Source: Lentzea sp. NBRC 102530 (GTDB lineage Bacteria; Actinomycetota; Actinomycetes; Mycobacteriales; Pseudonocardiaceae). Taken from it: 45,185 bases of DNA. Location of the stretch: assembly GCF_030269365.1 (NCBI RefSeq), contig NZ_BSTF01000033.1, positions 1 through 45,185 of the forward strand. The letters are read 5' to 3'. A program made the translations under genes and the position numbers. The notes under the pieces are model-generated. The model saw only the letters and a list, made by a program, of their open reading frames with translations. It had not been told where the DNA came from and ran no database searches. Positions 25,097-32,560 of this stretch are shown in pieces (the first letter of the stretch is position 1; each line of letters begins with the position of its first letter).

Positions 25097-25234
25097 CTAC
25101 TTGGGGCAGGAGTTGTAAGGGCACCAGCCGTCGGCCAACTGACCGGAGGCCGCCACCGTGGATGCCAGGCCCAGCGCGCCGACGGCCGCCGCCGACACCA
25201 TCACCGCAACAATTCGAGCACGAATACGCTTCAT
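25097..25234 (-). CDS. 45-residue exported peptide precursor
   Basis: The ATG at 25234 has GGAGG 5 bases upstream, which strongly supports a real gene despite the size. The protein begins MKRIRARIVAVMVSAAAVG and continues with a hydrophobic core to the likely cleavage region T-V-A-A-S. The remaining mature peptide is only about 16 residues, GQLADGWCPYNSCPK at its end, with two cysteines four residues apart (C-P-Y-N-S-C). Such a product could be a disulfide-looped peptide or an extracellular signal. Nothing next to it looks like a maturation enzyme or dedicated exporter. I do not recognise a family. A longer frame starting at 25303 adds an acidic N-terminus in front of the signal peptide and ignores the good ribosome site. 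Confidence 0.7.
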   Translation of the reverse strand: MKRIRARIVAVMVSAAAVGALGLASTVAASGQLADGWCPYNSCPK

Positions 25235-25514
25235 GTCATCCTCCGAATGATCATCAGGGTGAAGGAGCGAACTCATAAGAGTAGGAATGCCTCCATCGCT
25301 CAAGTATTTAATGCTTCCTTAGGTGACTTTGTGAAGTATTCCACACCCCCGGGGATAACATCCCTGCACATCTGGACATTTCTTGAACCTGAGTCTTGAC
25401 GACGTGGCCGGCATGTGTTTGCGAGAGGTTCTGTTCGTGACGTCGAGACCGGCCGCCGGACTTTCCTCGAATACGCCCGCTCACGTCAACGCGACGCCGC
25501 CGGCACGCCTCGAC

Positions 25515-26486
25515 TCAGGAGTGCCCGCTGATGGCGTGAGGAACGTAGCCTGACTCCAAGCCGGCCGCTTCGTCGTCCGACAGAGACACGTCCAGGGCCG
25601 CGACGGCGTCCAGGAGGTGATGCGGCTTCGTCGCGCCGACGATCGGTGCCGTGATGACCGGGTTGCGTAGCAGCCACGCGAGCGCGACCTGGGCGCGCGG
25701 CAGCCCGCGCTCGGACGCCAGAGCCGCGACCGAGGAGACGATGTTCGCGTCCGAGTCCGAATAGAGGCGCAGGGCGGTCTCGTCGCCCTCGGACCGGCTC
25801 GTCGTGGCGTTCCAGTCGCGGGTGAGCCGACCGCGTGCGAGAGGACTCCACGGAACGACGCCCACGTTCAGGTCGGCGCAGAGCGGCAGCATCTCCCGTT
25901 CCTCTTCGCGGTAGATCAGGTTGTAGTGGTTCTGCATGGAGATGAACTGCGTCCACCCGTGCAACCTCTGCGTGTACACCGCCTTCGCGAACTGCCAGGC
26001 GAACATCGACGACGCTCCGATGTACCGCGCTTTGCCCGCCTTCACCAGATCGTGCAGTGCCTCAAGCGTCTCCTCCAGATTCACCGACTCGTCCAGCCGG
26101 TGAATCTGGTATAGGTCCACGTGATCCGTACCCAGTCGCCGCAGCGAGTGATCGATCTCGGCGGAGATCGCCTTGCGTGACAGTCCAGCGCCGTTCGGTC
26201 CGGCCGCCATGCGTCCGTGGACCTTCGTGGCGATCACGACCTCGTCGCGCCGGGCGAGCTCCTTCAGGGCGCGGCCGGTGATCTCCTCCGACGTGCCGTC
26301 CGAGTAGACGTTGGCCGTGTCGAAGAAGTTGATGCCGAGTTCGACTGCCTGCTTGAAGAACGGCAGCGCCTTGTCATAGTCCATCGACCAGTTGTGGTCG
26401 CCTCGCTCGGGCGCACCGTAGCTCAGACAGCCGAGGCAGAGTCGGGAGACCTCAAGTCCAGACGCACCGAGCTTGGTGTACTTCAT
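25515..26486 (-). CDS. Aldo/keto reductase
   Basis: This encodes 323 residues. The ATG at 26486 has GGAGG 6 bases upstream; the frame is open further but without a better start. It is a TIM-barrel oxidoreductase of the AKR superfamily using NADPH. The catalytic tetrad is visible as Asp56 and Tyr61 (FFDTANVYSDG), Lys88 (IATKVHG) and His129 (LYQIHRLD). The cofactor-binding C-terminal part includes VPWSPLARGRLTRD and ITAPIVGATKPHHLLDAV. The closest general type is the YajO/Tas-like group with a long conserved M-K-Y-T-K-L-G start. The gene stands alone on the minus strand, with IS debris upstream and the small peptide gene 280 bases downstream. The substrate cannot be told, and a link to the prenyltransferase operon 2 kb away is only possible. 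Confidence 0.9.
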   Translation of the reverse strand: MKYTKLGASGLEVSRLCLGCLSYGAPERGDHNWSMDYDKALPFFKQAVELGINFFDTANVYSDGTSEEITGRALKELARRDEVVIATKVHGRMAAGPNGAGLSRKAISAEIDHSLRRLGTDHVDLYQIHRLDESVNLEETLEALHDLVKAGKARYIGASSMFAWQFAKAVYTQRLHGWTQFISMQNHYNLIYREEEREMLPLCADLNVGVVPWSPLARGRLTRDWNATTSRSEGDETALRLYSDSDANIVSSVAALASERGLPRAQVALAWLLRNPVITAPIVGATKPHHLLDAVAALDVSLSDDEAAGLESGYVPHAISGHS

Positions 26487-26610
26487 GGAGTGCCTCCACA
26501 ACGCGGGTTGGCGGAACCAGGGGGACAGCCGTGCTTCATCGGTGACCGCCAGTGTCCCTCCCACGCATGAGAGGACCTTCAAGGGTTCGACGCACCGCGG
26601 CCAACCAGAC

Positions 26611-26702
26611 GGAGATCCACCGTCTCGCGGGCGCTGACCGCCGACGCGATCTCAGCGGCAGAGGGCTCGATCGTGGACGCGGCCGAGCCGCAAATCCGGG
26701 CA
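26611..26702 (+). pseudogene. Fossil fragment of an IS21-type istA gene
   Basis: Bases 26611-26702 resemble 30099-30269 within the intact istA: GGAGATCC-CCGTCT at the start, then, after an internal deletion of roughly 75 bases, the CGCTG-CCGCCGACGC stretch and AGGGCTCGATCGTGGACGC continuing through GGCCGAGCCGCA. Several substitutions and a small deletion separate the copies. Same orientation as the intact element. It shows an earlier IS21-type insertion that has mostly been lost. Confidence 0.75.
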
Positions 26703-26777
26703 CGGAGGCCCGTAGCGCAGGCGGCGGCAACTTCGACTGCTGCGCTCGTGTCACGCACAGGGTGTCGTCGCCACTGA

Positions 26778-27242
26778 TCACGGGCTGACAGGGGCGCGTT
26801 CGGCTGGTGGCTGTTGCGGACCGGTGTTCCTGTCGTTGCGCGTCAGGGCGCCATGCGCAAGGTGTGTGGCGTTTTCCTCGGCGGTGCTGCAAAAAGTGGT
26901 GTAGTCGCGAACTCCATCAGCGAAGCCGCGCATACCGATTGCGGCGTTCGAGACGAATGTCGAGAGATCCTTCAGCGACGGTCCGAAGCCGTTGGAATAG
27001 AACGATTCCCACGACTTGGACGCTCCGCTTACCGGTTTGTAGGTGATGAGCGCCTTCAGCTCGTGGCTCAGCGCGGCGAGGCCGATTGCGACGCCATCAA
27101 CCGCTCCGGCGCCACGCAACATGCTTTCCGTGTCGACCGAAAGTTCGCCGCTCCCAGGGCCGAGGTCCACGAACCCCGATCCGCCCGCCGGATCACCACC
27201 GGCGCTGCCAGAACCGCCAGTGCCCGTGATTTTGCCGCTCAT
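26778..27242 (-). CDS. WXG100/ESX-like protein
   Basis: This encodes 154 residues. The ATG at 27242 has GAGGA at about 9 bases. The first 35 residues are Gly/Ser-rich and disordered. The middle is predicted helical, with SWESFYSNGFGPSLKDL and a second helix through Y-T-T-F-C-S-T-A-E-E-N, the outline of actinobacterial proteins linked with type VII (ESX) secretion. In those proteins the two helices form a hairpin and a W-x-G turn joins them; here the turn reads S-W-E-S-F. The tail is Pro-rich (P-Q-Q-P-P-A-E-R-A-P). No EccC-type ATPase or partner gene is in the window. It could be an orphan substrate or chaperone. Confidence in the coding region is good; the ESX link is moderate. Confidence 0.7.
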   Translation of the reverse strand: MSGKITGTGGSGSAGGDPAGGSGFVDLGPGSGELSVDTESMLRGAGAVDGVAIGLAALSHELKALITYKPVSGASKSWESFYSNGFGPSLKDLSTFVSNAAIGMRGFADGVRDYTTFCSTAEENATHLAHGALTRNDRNTGPQQPPAERAPVSP

Positions 27243-27726
27243 GGTCGTCCGTCCTCGCCCTTCACCACGTCACCAGTGATGTCGCGAACATCGCATTGCT
27301 CGCGAACATCGCCTTACTTCTCCGACGCCACCGAACAAGTATTCGGCAGGGAAACCCGGCGGAAGCTTGAGCGGGACCCAGCCGCCGCCTTCCTCCGCGC
27401 CTGTCGCTACGCATCCTCGGCCGTCTTCGGAACCGCCGCGACACCCTCCCCCAGGCGCCGCCGGCTCGCTCCGGTACCCGCACGCGAACGACACAGCACA
27501 GGGCCAGTACACCCACCAGACCGTTCCCCCCGCAACCCAAACCCGCCACCACAGGACGAAAAGACCGCCCCACTGCCCAAACACACCCGCCGACGACCAC
27601 GAGCGGCCCTGGCTCACAGCCGTTGCGTGGCCGTTGTTGCGACACAAAAGCGACGCCGAACCGCCCACGTCACCAGCGGGCGGTTCGGCGCCCACAACGC
27701 GTACGAAGAGTCGTCCCTCTCACGAA
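27243..27726. other. Gene-free stretch upstream of the WXG-like gene
   Basis: About 480 bases with long open frames on both strands but no ribosome site or recognisable product; one plus-strand frame is Pro/His/Thr-rich. The only clear element is the hairpin at 27654-27690. It presumably contains the promoter of the WXG-like gene. Confidence 0.5.
27654..27690 (-). terminator. Terminator of the crystallin-like gene
   Basis: CGCCGAACCGCCC (27654-27666) pairs perfectly with GGGCGGTTCGGCG (27678-27690), with an 11-base loop. Read on the minus strand it is followed by TCGCTTTTG, a short T-run. It lies 36 bases after the stop of the minus-strand gene. Confidence 0.75.
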
Positions 27727-28083
27727 TCAGGGACCGAAGTGCATCTTGGTGATCTTTCCTCCGCCACCGAGGAAGAAGTTCTGGTAGTGACCGAAGTACG
27801 TCCTCTTGCCGCCGTACTCCTCAAACCAGCCGTCGTTGTTCCCGGTGGAGATCTGGTCGATGTCGGTGATCCAGACATTCAACTCGCCGCGGTCTTTGAA
27901 GCACATTTTCGAGTAGCGTTGGAACTTCTCGCAGATCCGGACCCACTTGGTACCGAAGGCGCCATCACTAACATCGCCGCAGCCCACCCTGGACAGCGCG
28001 AAGGCCGGCGAGGCGGTCGCGATGACCAGGACGGCCGCGAGGATGCCGGTGACGGCAGCCCTTTTCGATCTCCTTGCCCGCAA
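27727..28083 (-). CDS. Exported beta/gamma-crystallin-like protein
   Basis: This encodes 118 residues. The start is TTG at 28083, with GAGGAG at 7 bases and no in-frame ATG nearby. The signal peptide has a basic start (MRARRSKRAA), a hydrophobic core and cleavage near S-P-A-F-A. The mature domain of about 88 residues has three cysteines and the segment W-I-T-D-I-D-Q-I-S-T-G-N-N-D followed by Y-G-G-K. This resembles the one-domain beta/gamma-crystallin fold of small Streptomyces exported proteins such as the SKLP and SMPI types (killer toxin-like protein and metalloproteinase inhibitor). The family match is from memory of motifs, so the inhibitor or toxin role is inference. Confidence 0.78.
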   Translation of the reverse strand: MRARRSKRAAVTGILAAVLVIATASPAFALSRVGCGDVSDGAFGTKWVRICEKFQRYSKMCFKDRGELNVWITDIDQISTGNNDGWFEEYGGKRTYFGHYQNFFLGGGGKITKMHFGP

Positions 28084-28716
28084 GTCGATGCTCCTCAGCA
28101 GATTGGTATCACTGAATCATTCCAGGCGAGCGGATAACGATCTCCTCGGCGCACATTCAGTTCAAGCGCACGACTGTGTCTTTACACCCACGAGAAATGC
28201 ACTTTTATACCCGCTCCGCGAGGGGACGGCTGCCGGTTGCCACGCTGCGTCCAGGCGATCACCAGGAGTCGCGCGACTTCACCTTGACGCGGTGCCGATA
28301 ACGCCCGCGGACGGCAGACCTGGTGGCGGCCGGGTGGTGTTCCCGGAGACGAGTAGGCAGAGCTCACGATCGGTCACGTGTGCTCGCGGTCCTTGTGCTC
28401 GCGGCCCGTGTCGGCGTCCCGCACACCCGTGACAGCATCCCAGCCTACGAACAAACCGCGCGAAACCTGCCGAATCGGCTCGCAGCCTCCGAACATCGGC
28501 TCCAGAACCGAGACGGCCCGTGAAATCGGACGGTCGCTGGACGTCCGGCCAACTGGTGCGAATGCGCTCCCACAGCGGCCGAGACTGGTGCTGCGGCAGC
28601 AAACCACGACACCTTGATGGCGCTTTGCCAACGGGGACAAGCGTTCTGGCCCGTCTGCGTTCCGAAAAGCGTCCTTCGCTTGGGATCACGCTCCCACCCG
28701 CTCCAGGTTTCGTGGT
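28084..28716. other. Gene-free stretch left of the IS21 insertion
   Basis: About 630 bases without a believable gene. Several open frames exist on both strands. When the IS21-family insertion is removed and the two flanks are rejoined at the duplicated GGGCA, I cannot recover a convincing interrupted gene. The promoter of the crystallin-like gene should lie at the left end. Confidence 0.5.
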
Positions 28717-28761
28717 GGGCATGTCGGCGACGCGTGAAAACTGACCCCCTACCGGACGCTC

Positions 28762-30014
28762 GGGTTCTAGATCTTGTCGCAACACTCCTTGATCATTTGT
28801 GGGGTGTTGGTGGGTAGGCGGGGTCGTAAGCGCAGGTTGGAGATGGAGTCGGAGTGCTGGCGGCTGCTCGCCGCTGGTGTGGGCACGGTGGAGGTGTGCC
28901 GGCAACTGGGTATCGGTCGCAAGACGGGATATCGCTGGCGGGCGGAGAACGGCGGGCTTCCACCGCTGACGCTGCCTGAACAGGATCGGGAGGGCCGGTA
29001 CCTGTCCTTGCTGGAGCGGCAACGCATCGCCACTTTGCGTCGAGACGGTCTTGGCGTGCGAGCGATCGCCGTCCAGCTTGGGCGTTCACCGTCGACGGTC
29101 AGCCGCGAACTGCGTCGCAACACCGCTTGCTACGACAAGGCTTACGACGGTCACATGGCACACGCTCGAGCTCGCGAACGCGCTCGACGTCCACGCCGAG
29201 GCCGGCTGTTGGCCGACGTCGAGTTGCGGGCTCACGTGCAGGCCAAACTCGAGCTGGAGTGGAGTCCGGAGCAGATCGCCGCCTGGCTGCGCGTGGCGTT
29301 TCCCGGCAGGCCCGCCTGGCATCTATGCCACGAGACCATCTACCAAGCCCTCTACCTTGGCGGGCGCGGCGGGTTGCAGCGCGAGTTGACCAGACGTCTG
29401 CGCACCAGTCGTCCGCTGCGCAAGCGCCGCCGTCGCCCGGATCAGCGCCGACCGCGGTTCATTACTCCCGGCGCACTGATCGATCTGCGTCCTGACGTGG
29501 TCGCGGAAAGGACCCGAATCGGGGACTGGGAAGGAGATCTCATCGTCGGAAAAGGCAGCCGTTCCGCGATCGCGACCCTGGTTTGCCGCACCAGCCGCTA
29601 CTTGCGGTTGGTGCACCTCCCAGATGGCTATGCGGCCGCTGCGGTCAGCGACGCACTCGCCGTCGCCTTTGGTCAAATGCCACCCCCAGCCCGGCTCACG
29701 CTGACCTGGGACCAGGGATCGGAGATGGCTTGTCACGACCAGATCGCCGAGCACCTCGCCGAAGGCGTGTTCTTCGCCCATCCTGGTTCGCCTTGGCTGC
29801 GCGGCACGAACGAGAACACGAACGGGTTGCTGCGCCAGTACTTCCCGAAAGGCACCGACCTGTCCGTCCACAGCGCCGAAGAGCTCAACCGAGTCCAGGA
29901 CCGCCTCAACCACCGGCCGCGCAAGACACTCGGTTGGCGCACCCCGGCAGACATCTTCAACTCTGCGCTGGCACCATGATCACCAGCAACGTTGCGACGG
30001 TCACTCGAATCCGC
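28762..30014 (+). mobile_element. IS30-family insertion sequence nested in the IS21 left end
   Basis: Imperfect inverted ends flank the transposase gene. The left end (about 28764-28796) shares TTC-AG, GTCGCAAC and TGATCAT with the reverse complement of the right end (about 29975-30012). The outer boundaries are approximate because I could not identify a clear target duplication. The element lies between the first and second terminal repeats of the IS21-family element, so it arrived later. Confidence 0.75.
28804..29979 (+). CDS. IS30-family transposase
   Basis: This encodes about 391 residues. I prefer GTG at 28804 because the earlier in-frame TTG at 28774 lies within the terminal repeat; neither has a strong ribosome site. 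The N-terminal region has two helix-turn-helix-like segments (VCRQLGIGRKTGYRW, then AIAVQLGRSPSTVSRELRRN, the IS30 signature). The integrase-type core shows the DDE triad: Asp in GDWEGDLI, Asp in LTWDQGSEM, and Glu in G-T-N-E-N-T-N-G-L-L-R-Q-Y-F-P-K-G-T-D. The end is the usual RLNHRPRKTLGWRTPAD. No frameshift or internal stop, so it is likely functional. Confidence 0.93.
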   Translation: MLVGRRGRKRRLEMESECWRLLAAGVGTVEVCRQLGIGRKTGYRWRAENGGLPPLTLPEQDREGRYLSLLERQRIATLRRDGLGVRAIAVQLGRSPSTVSRELRRNTACYDKAYDGHMAHARARERARRPRRGRLLADVELRAHVQAKLELEWSPEQIAAWLRVAFPGRPAWHLCHETIYQALYLGGRGGLQRELTRRLRTSRPLRKRRRRPDQRRPRFITPGALIDLRPDVVAERTRIGDWEGDLIVGKGSRSAIATLVCRTSRYLRLVHLPDGYAAAAVSDALAVAFGQMPPPARLTLTWDQGSEMACHDQIAEHLAEGVFFAHPGSPWLRGTNENTNGLLRQYFPKGTDLSVHSAEELNRVQDRLNHRPRKTLGWRTPADIFNSALAP

Positions 30015-30082
30015 CACGGGTGAAAACGGACCCCTACCGACGGGTGAAAACGGACCCCCGTCGACAGTAGGGAGTGCTCAAC

Positions 30083-31321
30083 GTGGAGGACTGGGCGGAG
30101 ATCCGCCGTCTTCACCGAGCTGAGGGGATGCCGATCAAGGCGATCGTCCGTCAGCTTGGTATCAGCAGGAACACCGTGCGTCGCGCGCTGGCCGCCGACG
30201 CACCGCCGCAGTATCAGCGGCCGGCCAAGGGCTCGATCGTGGACACGGCCGAGCCGCAGATCCGGGCGCTGCTGGCGCAGTGGCCGACGATGCCGACGAC
30301 GGTGATCGCGGAACGGATCGGCTGGAGCAGGTCGATGACCGTGCTCAAGGACCGGGTGCGGGAGCTGCGGCCGCTGTTCACGCCGCCAGATCCGGCCAGC
30401 CGGACCGAGTATCAGCTCGGTGAGCTCGCGCAGTGCGACCTGTGGTTCCCGCCGGTCGACGTCCCGCTCGGGTTCGGGCAGGCAGGGCGGCCGCCGGTGC
30501 TGGTCATGGTGTCGGGCTACTCGCGGGTGATCACCGCGCGGATGATCCCGTCACGTCAGAGCCCCGATCTGCTGGCCGGACATTGGGCGCTGATCAACGG
30601 CTGGGGCCGGGTGCCGAAGGCTTTGGTCTGGGACAACGAGTCCGCGGTCGGGCAGTGGCGGGCCGGCCGGCCGCAGCTGACCGAGGCGATGAACGCCTTC
30701 CGCGGAACGCTCGGCATCAAGGTCATCCAATTCCGCCCAGCCGATCCGGAGGCCAAGGGCCTGGTCGAACGGGCTAACGGCTATCTGGAGACCTCGTTCC
30801 TGCCCGGCCGCGGCTTCACCTCGCCGGCCGACTTCAACGCCCAGCTTGCCGAGTGGCTTGTGCGCGCGAACCAGCGTCAGCACCGCAGGCTGGGCTGCCG
30901 TCCGATCGAGCGGTGGGCGGCAGACAAGGCGTCGATGCTCGAGTTGCCGCCGGTCGCTCCAGTGACCGGGTGGCGGTTGACCACCCGGCTGCCGCGCGAT
31001 CACTACGTGCGGGTTGATTCCAACGACTACTCGGTGCATCCGGTCGCGGTCAGCCGCAGGGTCGAGATCGTCGCTGATCTCGAGCAGGTGGTCGTGACCT
31101 TGCAGGGCAACGAGGTGGCTCGGCACGAGCGCTGCTGGGCTGATCACCAGAGCATCACCGATCCGCTGCACGCGGCCGCCGCGAGCGAGCTGCGGCAGGC
31201 ACGCCGGCTGGTCGCGGTCCCGGCCATCGACACCGATGTCGAGCACCGCAGCCTGGCCGACTACGACCGCATGTTCGACCTCGACCACGAGATTCTGCCG
31301 GGCAGCGAGGAGATCGCCTGA
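30083..31321 (+). CDS. istA: IS21-family transposase IstA
   Basis: This encodes about 412 residues. GTG at 30083 is preceded by AGGGAG at 8 bases; GTG at 30074 is in frame but lies on that site. The N-terminal helix-turn-helix reads IKAIVRQLGISRNTVRRAL. The catalytic core has an Asp in AQCDLWFPP, an Asp in L-V-W-D-N-E-S and a Glu in D-P-E-A-K-G-L-V-E-R-A-N-G-Y, the DDE arrangement of IS21 transposases. The C-terminal part has the beta-rich segment D-S-N-D-Y-S-V-H-P. Its stop overlaps the istB start (TGATG). Full length with no lesion. Upstream are the IS21 left terminal repeats and the nested IS30 element, which may alter its promoter. Confidence 0.93.
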   Translation: MEDWAEIRRLHRAEGMPIKAIVRQLGISRNTVRRALAADAPPQYQRPAKGSIVDTAEPQIRALLAQWPTMPTTVIAERIGWSRSMTVLKDRVRELRPLFTPPDPASRTEYQLGELAQCDLWFPPVDVPLGFGQAGRPPVLVMVSGYSRVITARMIPSRQSPDLLAGHWALINGWGRVPKALVWDNESAVGQWRAGRPQLTEAMNAFRGTLGIKVIQFRPADPEAKGLVERANGYLETSFLPGRGFTSPADFNAQLAEWLVRANQRQHRRLGCRPIERWAADKASMLELPPVAPVTGWRLTTRLPRDHYVRVDSNDYSVHPVAVSRRVEIVADLEQVVVTLQGNEVARHERCWADHQSITDPLHAAAASELRQARRLVAVPAIDTDVEHRSLADYDRMFDLDHEILPGSEEIA

Positions 31322-32121
31322 TGACCGCCAAGAGCACGAATATCAAGGGCCGCAACGTTTCCAGCGAGATCGCCTACCTGACACGGGCGCTCAAGGCGCC
31401 CTCGTTGGCCGGGGCGGTCGAGCGGCTGGCCGAACGAGCCCGCGCGGAGTCCTGGACGCACGAGGAGTTCCTGGCGGCCTGTCTGCAGCGTGAGGTCGCC
31501 GCCCGCGAGTCGCACGGCGGCGAGGGCCGCATCCGCGGCGCTCGGTTCCCGTCTCGCAAGTCGTTGGAGGAGTTCGACTTCGACCACCAGCGTTCACTCA
31601 AGCGTGAGGCCATCACGCACCTCGGCACGCTGGATTTCATTGCGGGCAAAGAGAACGTGGTGTTCCTCGGCCCTCCCGGAACCGGCAAGACGCACCTGTC
31701 GATCGGGCTCGGGATCCGGGCCTGTCAGGCTGGGCACCGGGTCGCGTTCGCCACCGCCGCCGAGTGGGTCGCCCGCCTCGCCGAGGCCCATCAGGCCGGT
31801 CGGCTGCAGCAGGAACTGGTGAAGCTGGGCCGGATTCCGCTGATCATCGTCGATGAGGTCGGCTACATCCCGTTCGAGGCCGAGGCCGCGAACCTGTTCT
31901 TCCAGCTCGTGTCGTCCCGCTATGAACGGGCCTCGCTGATCGTCACCAGCAACAAGCCGTTCGGCCGCTGGGGCGAAGTGTTCGGCGACGACGTCGTGGC
32001 AGCCGCGATGATCGACCGCCTCGTCCACCACGCTGAGGTCATCTCGATGAAGGGAGACAGCTACCGCCTCAAAGACCGCGACCTCGGCCGAGTCCCACCG
32101 GCCATGAAGACCAACGACTAA
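31321..32121 (+). CDS. istB: IS21-family helper ATPase IstB
   Basis: This encodes 266 residues. The ATG at 31321 overlaps the istA stop. It is an AAA+ ATPase related to DnaC: Walker A is GPPGTGKTHLSIG, Walker B is LIIVDEVGYIPFE, and sensor 1 is in I-V-T-S-N-K-P-F-G-R-W. In this family IstB selects the target DNA and activates IstA. Intact, with a conserved end (S-Y-R-L-K-D-R). The right terminal repeats of the element begin 15 bases downstream. Confidence 0.95.
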   Translation: MTAKSTNIKGRNVSSEIAYLTRALKAPSLAGAVERLAERARAESWTHEEFLAACLQREVAARESHGGEGRIRGARFPSRKSLEEFDFDHQRSLKREAITHLGTLDFIAGKENVVFLGPPGTGKTHLSIGLGIRACQAGHRVAFATAAEWVARLAEAHQAGRLQQELVKLGRIPLIIVDEVGYIPFEAEAANLFFQLVSSRYERASLIVTSNKPFGRWGEVFGDDVVAAAMIDRLVHHAEVISMKGDSYRLKDRDLGRVPPAMKTND

Positions 32122-32195
32122 AGATCAACAGTCACCAGGGGGTCCGCGTTCATCCGTCGCCTGGGGGTCAAAATTCGCGCGCCGTTGACAGGGCA

Positions 32196-32560
32196 AGGCA
32201 GTCCGTGCATCTTCGTCATCCCGCTGCCGTCAGCGCTGAACGACCTTTGCAGGCGTCCCAGGCAGACAGTCACCCGCCTCAGGCGAGTCCGTGCCTGGTC
32301 AGAGACCGCGCGGAACACGCGGCAGCGCCCTGAACATGCCTACGTACCAACACCTTGCCTAAACACCTAAGCGTGGACCGTGTTCACACCAACGTGTCCA
32401 GCCGAGAGGTGTTCGGGCACAAGGAGCTACACGTTTGATGCTCTGAAGCAACCTGCACTGCTCTGAGCCGACACGTTCGAGCTACCTTTCCTCCGCACTA
32501 AGGGAACCTCAACAGTCCCGATCACCCCACCCTGTCCGCGCCTTGCTTGCGGGAGTCAAA
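32196..32560. other. Intergenic stretch between the IS21 element and the ricin-like gene
   Basis: About 365 bases with no supported gene. The last 60 bases should be the promoter and leader of the next gene. They include ACTAAGGGAACCTCAACAG, similar in layout to the sequence ahead of the paralogous gene at 24225. Confidence 0.5.

Larger units (their letters stand above)
28722..32190 (+). mobile_element. IS21-family insertion sequence, interrupted by an IS30-family element
   Basis: The ends are TGTC-rich inverted repeats: 28722-28749 and 32163-32190 match at 21 of 28 positions, starting 5'-TG and ending CA-3'. Inside each end the family's multiple terminal repeats are visible: GTGAAAAC(T/G)GACCCC at 28733, 30020 and 30044 on the left, and two inverted copies at about 32135-32180 on the right. 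istA and istB follow in the usual overlapping order. The first and second left repeats are separated by a complete IS30-family element. The element is 3469 bases in total, about 2.2 kb without the nested one. All three transposition genes look intact, but the distance between left end and istA is greatly enlarged. Confidence 0.88.
28717..32195. repeat. 5-bp target-site duplication flanking the IS21 element
   Basis: GGGCA occurs at 28717-28721 immediately left of the element and again at 32191-32195 immediately right of it. A duplication of 4-8 bases is normal for IS21-family insertion. The span given is from the first to the second copy. Confidence 0.8.

Noticed and set aside
26814..28137. 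Long plus-strand open frames (312 and 256 codons) across the WXG-like and crystallin-like genes
   Set aside because: They lie opposite genes with signal peptide or family signatures and good start sites. Their products are low-complexity Pro/Arg-rich.
28279..29022. 247-codon minus-strand frame running into the IS21 and IS30 ends
   Set aside because: It crosses the target-site duplication and two transposon ends, so it cannot be an ancestral gene. Rejoining the flanks did not give a convincing interrupted gene.
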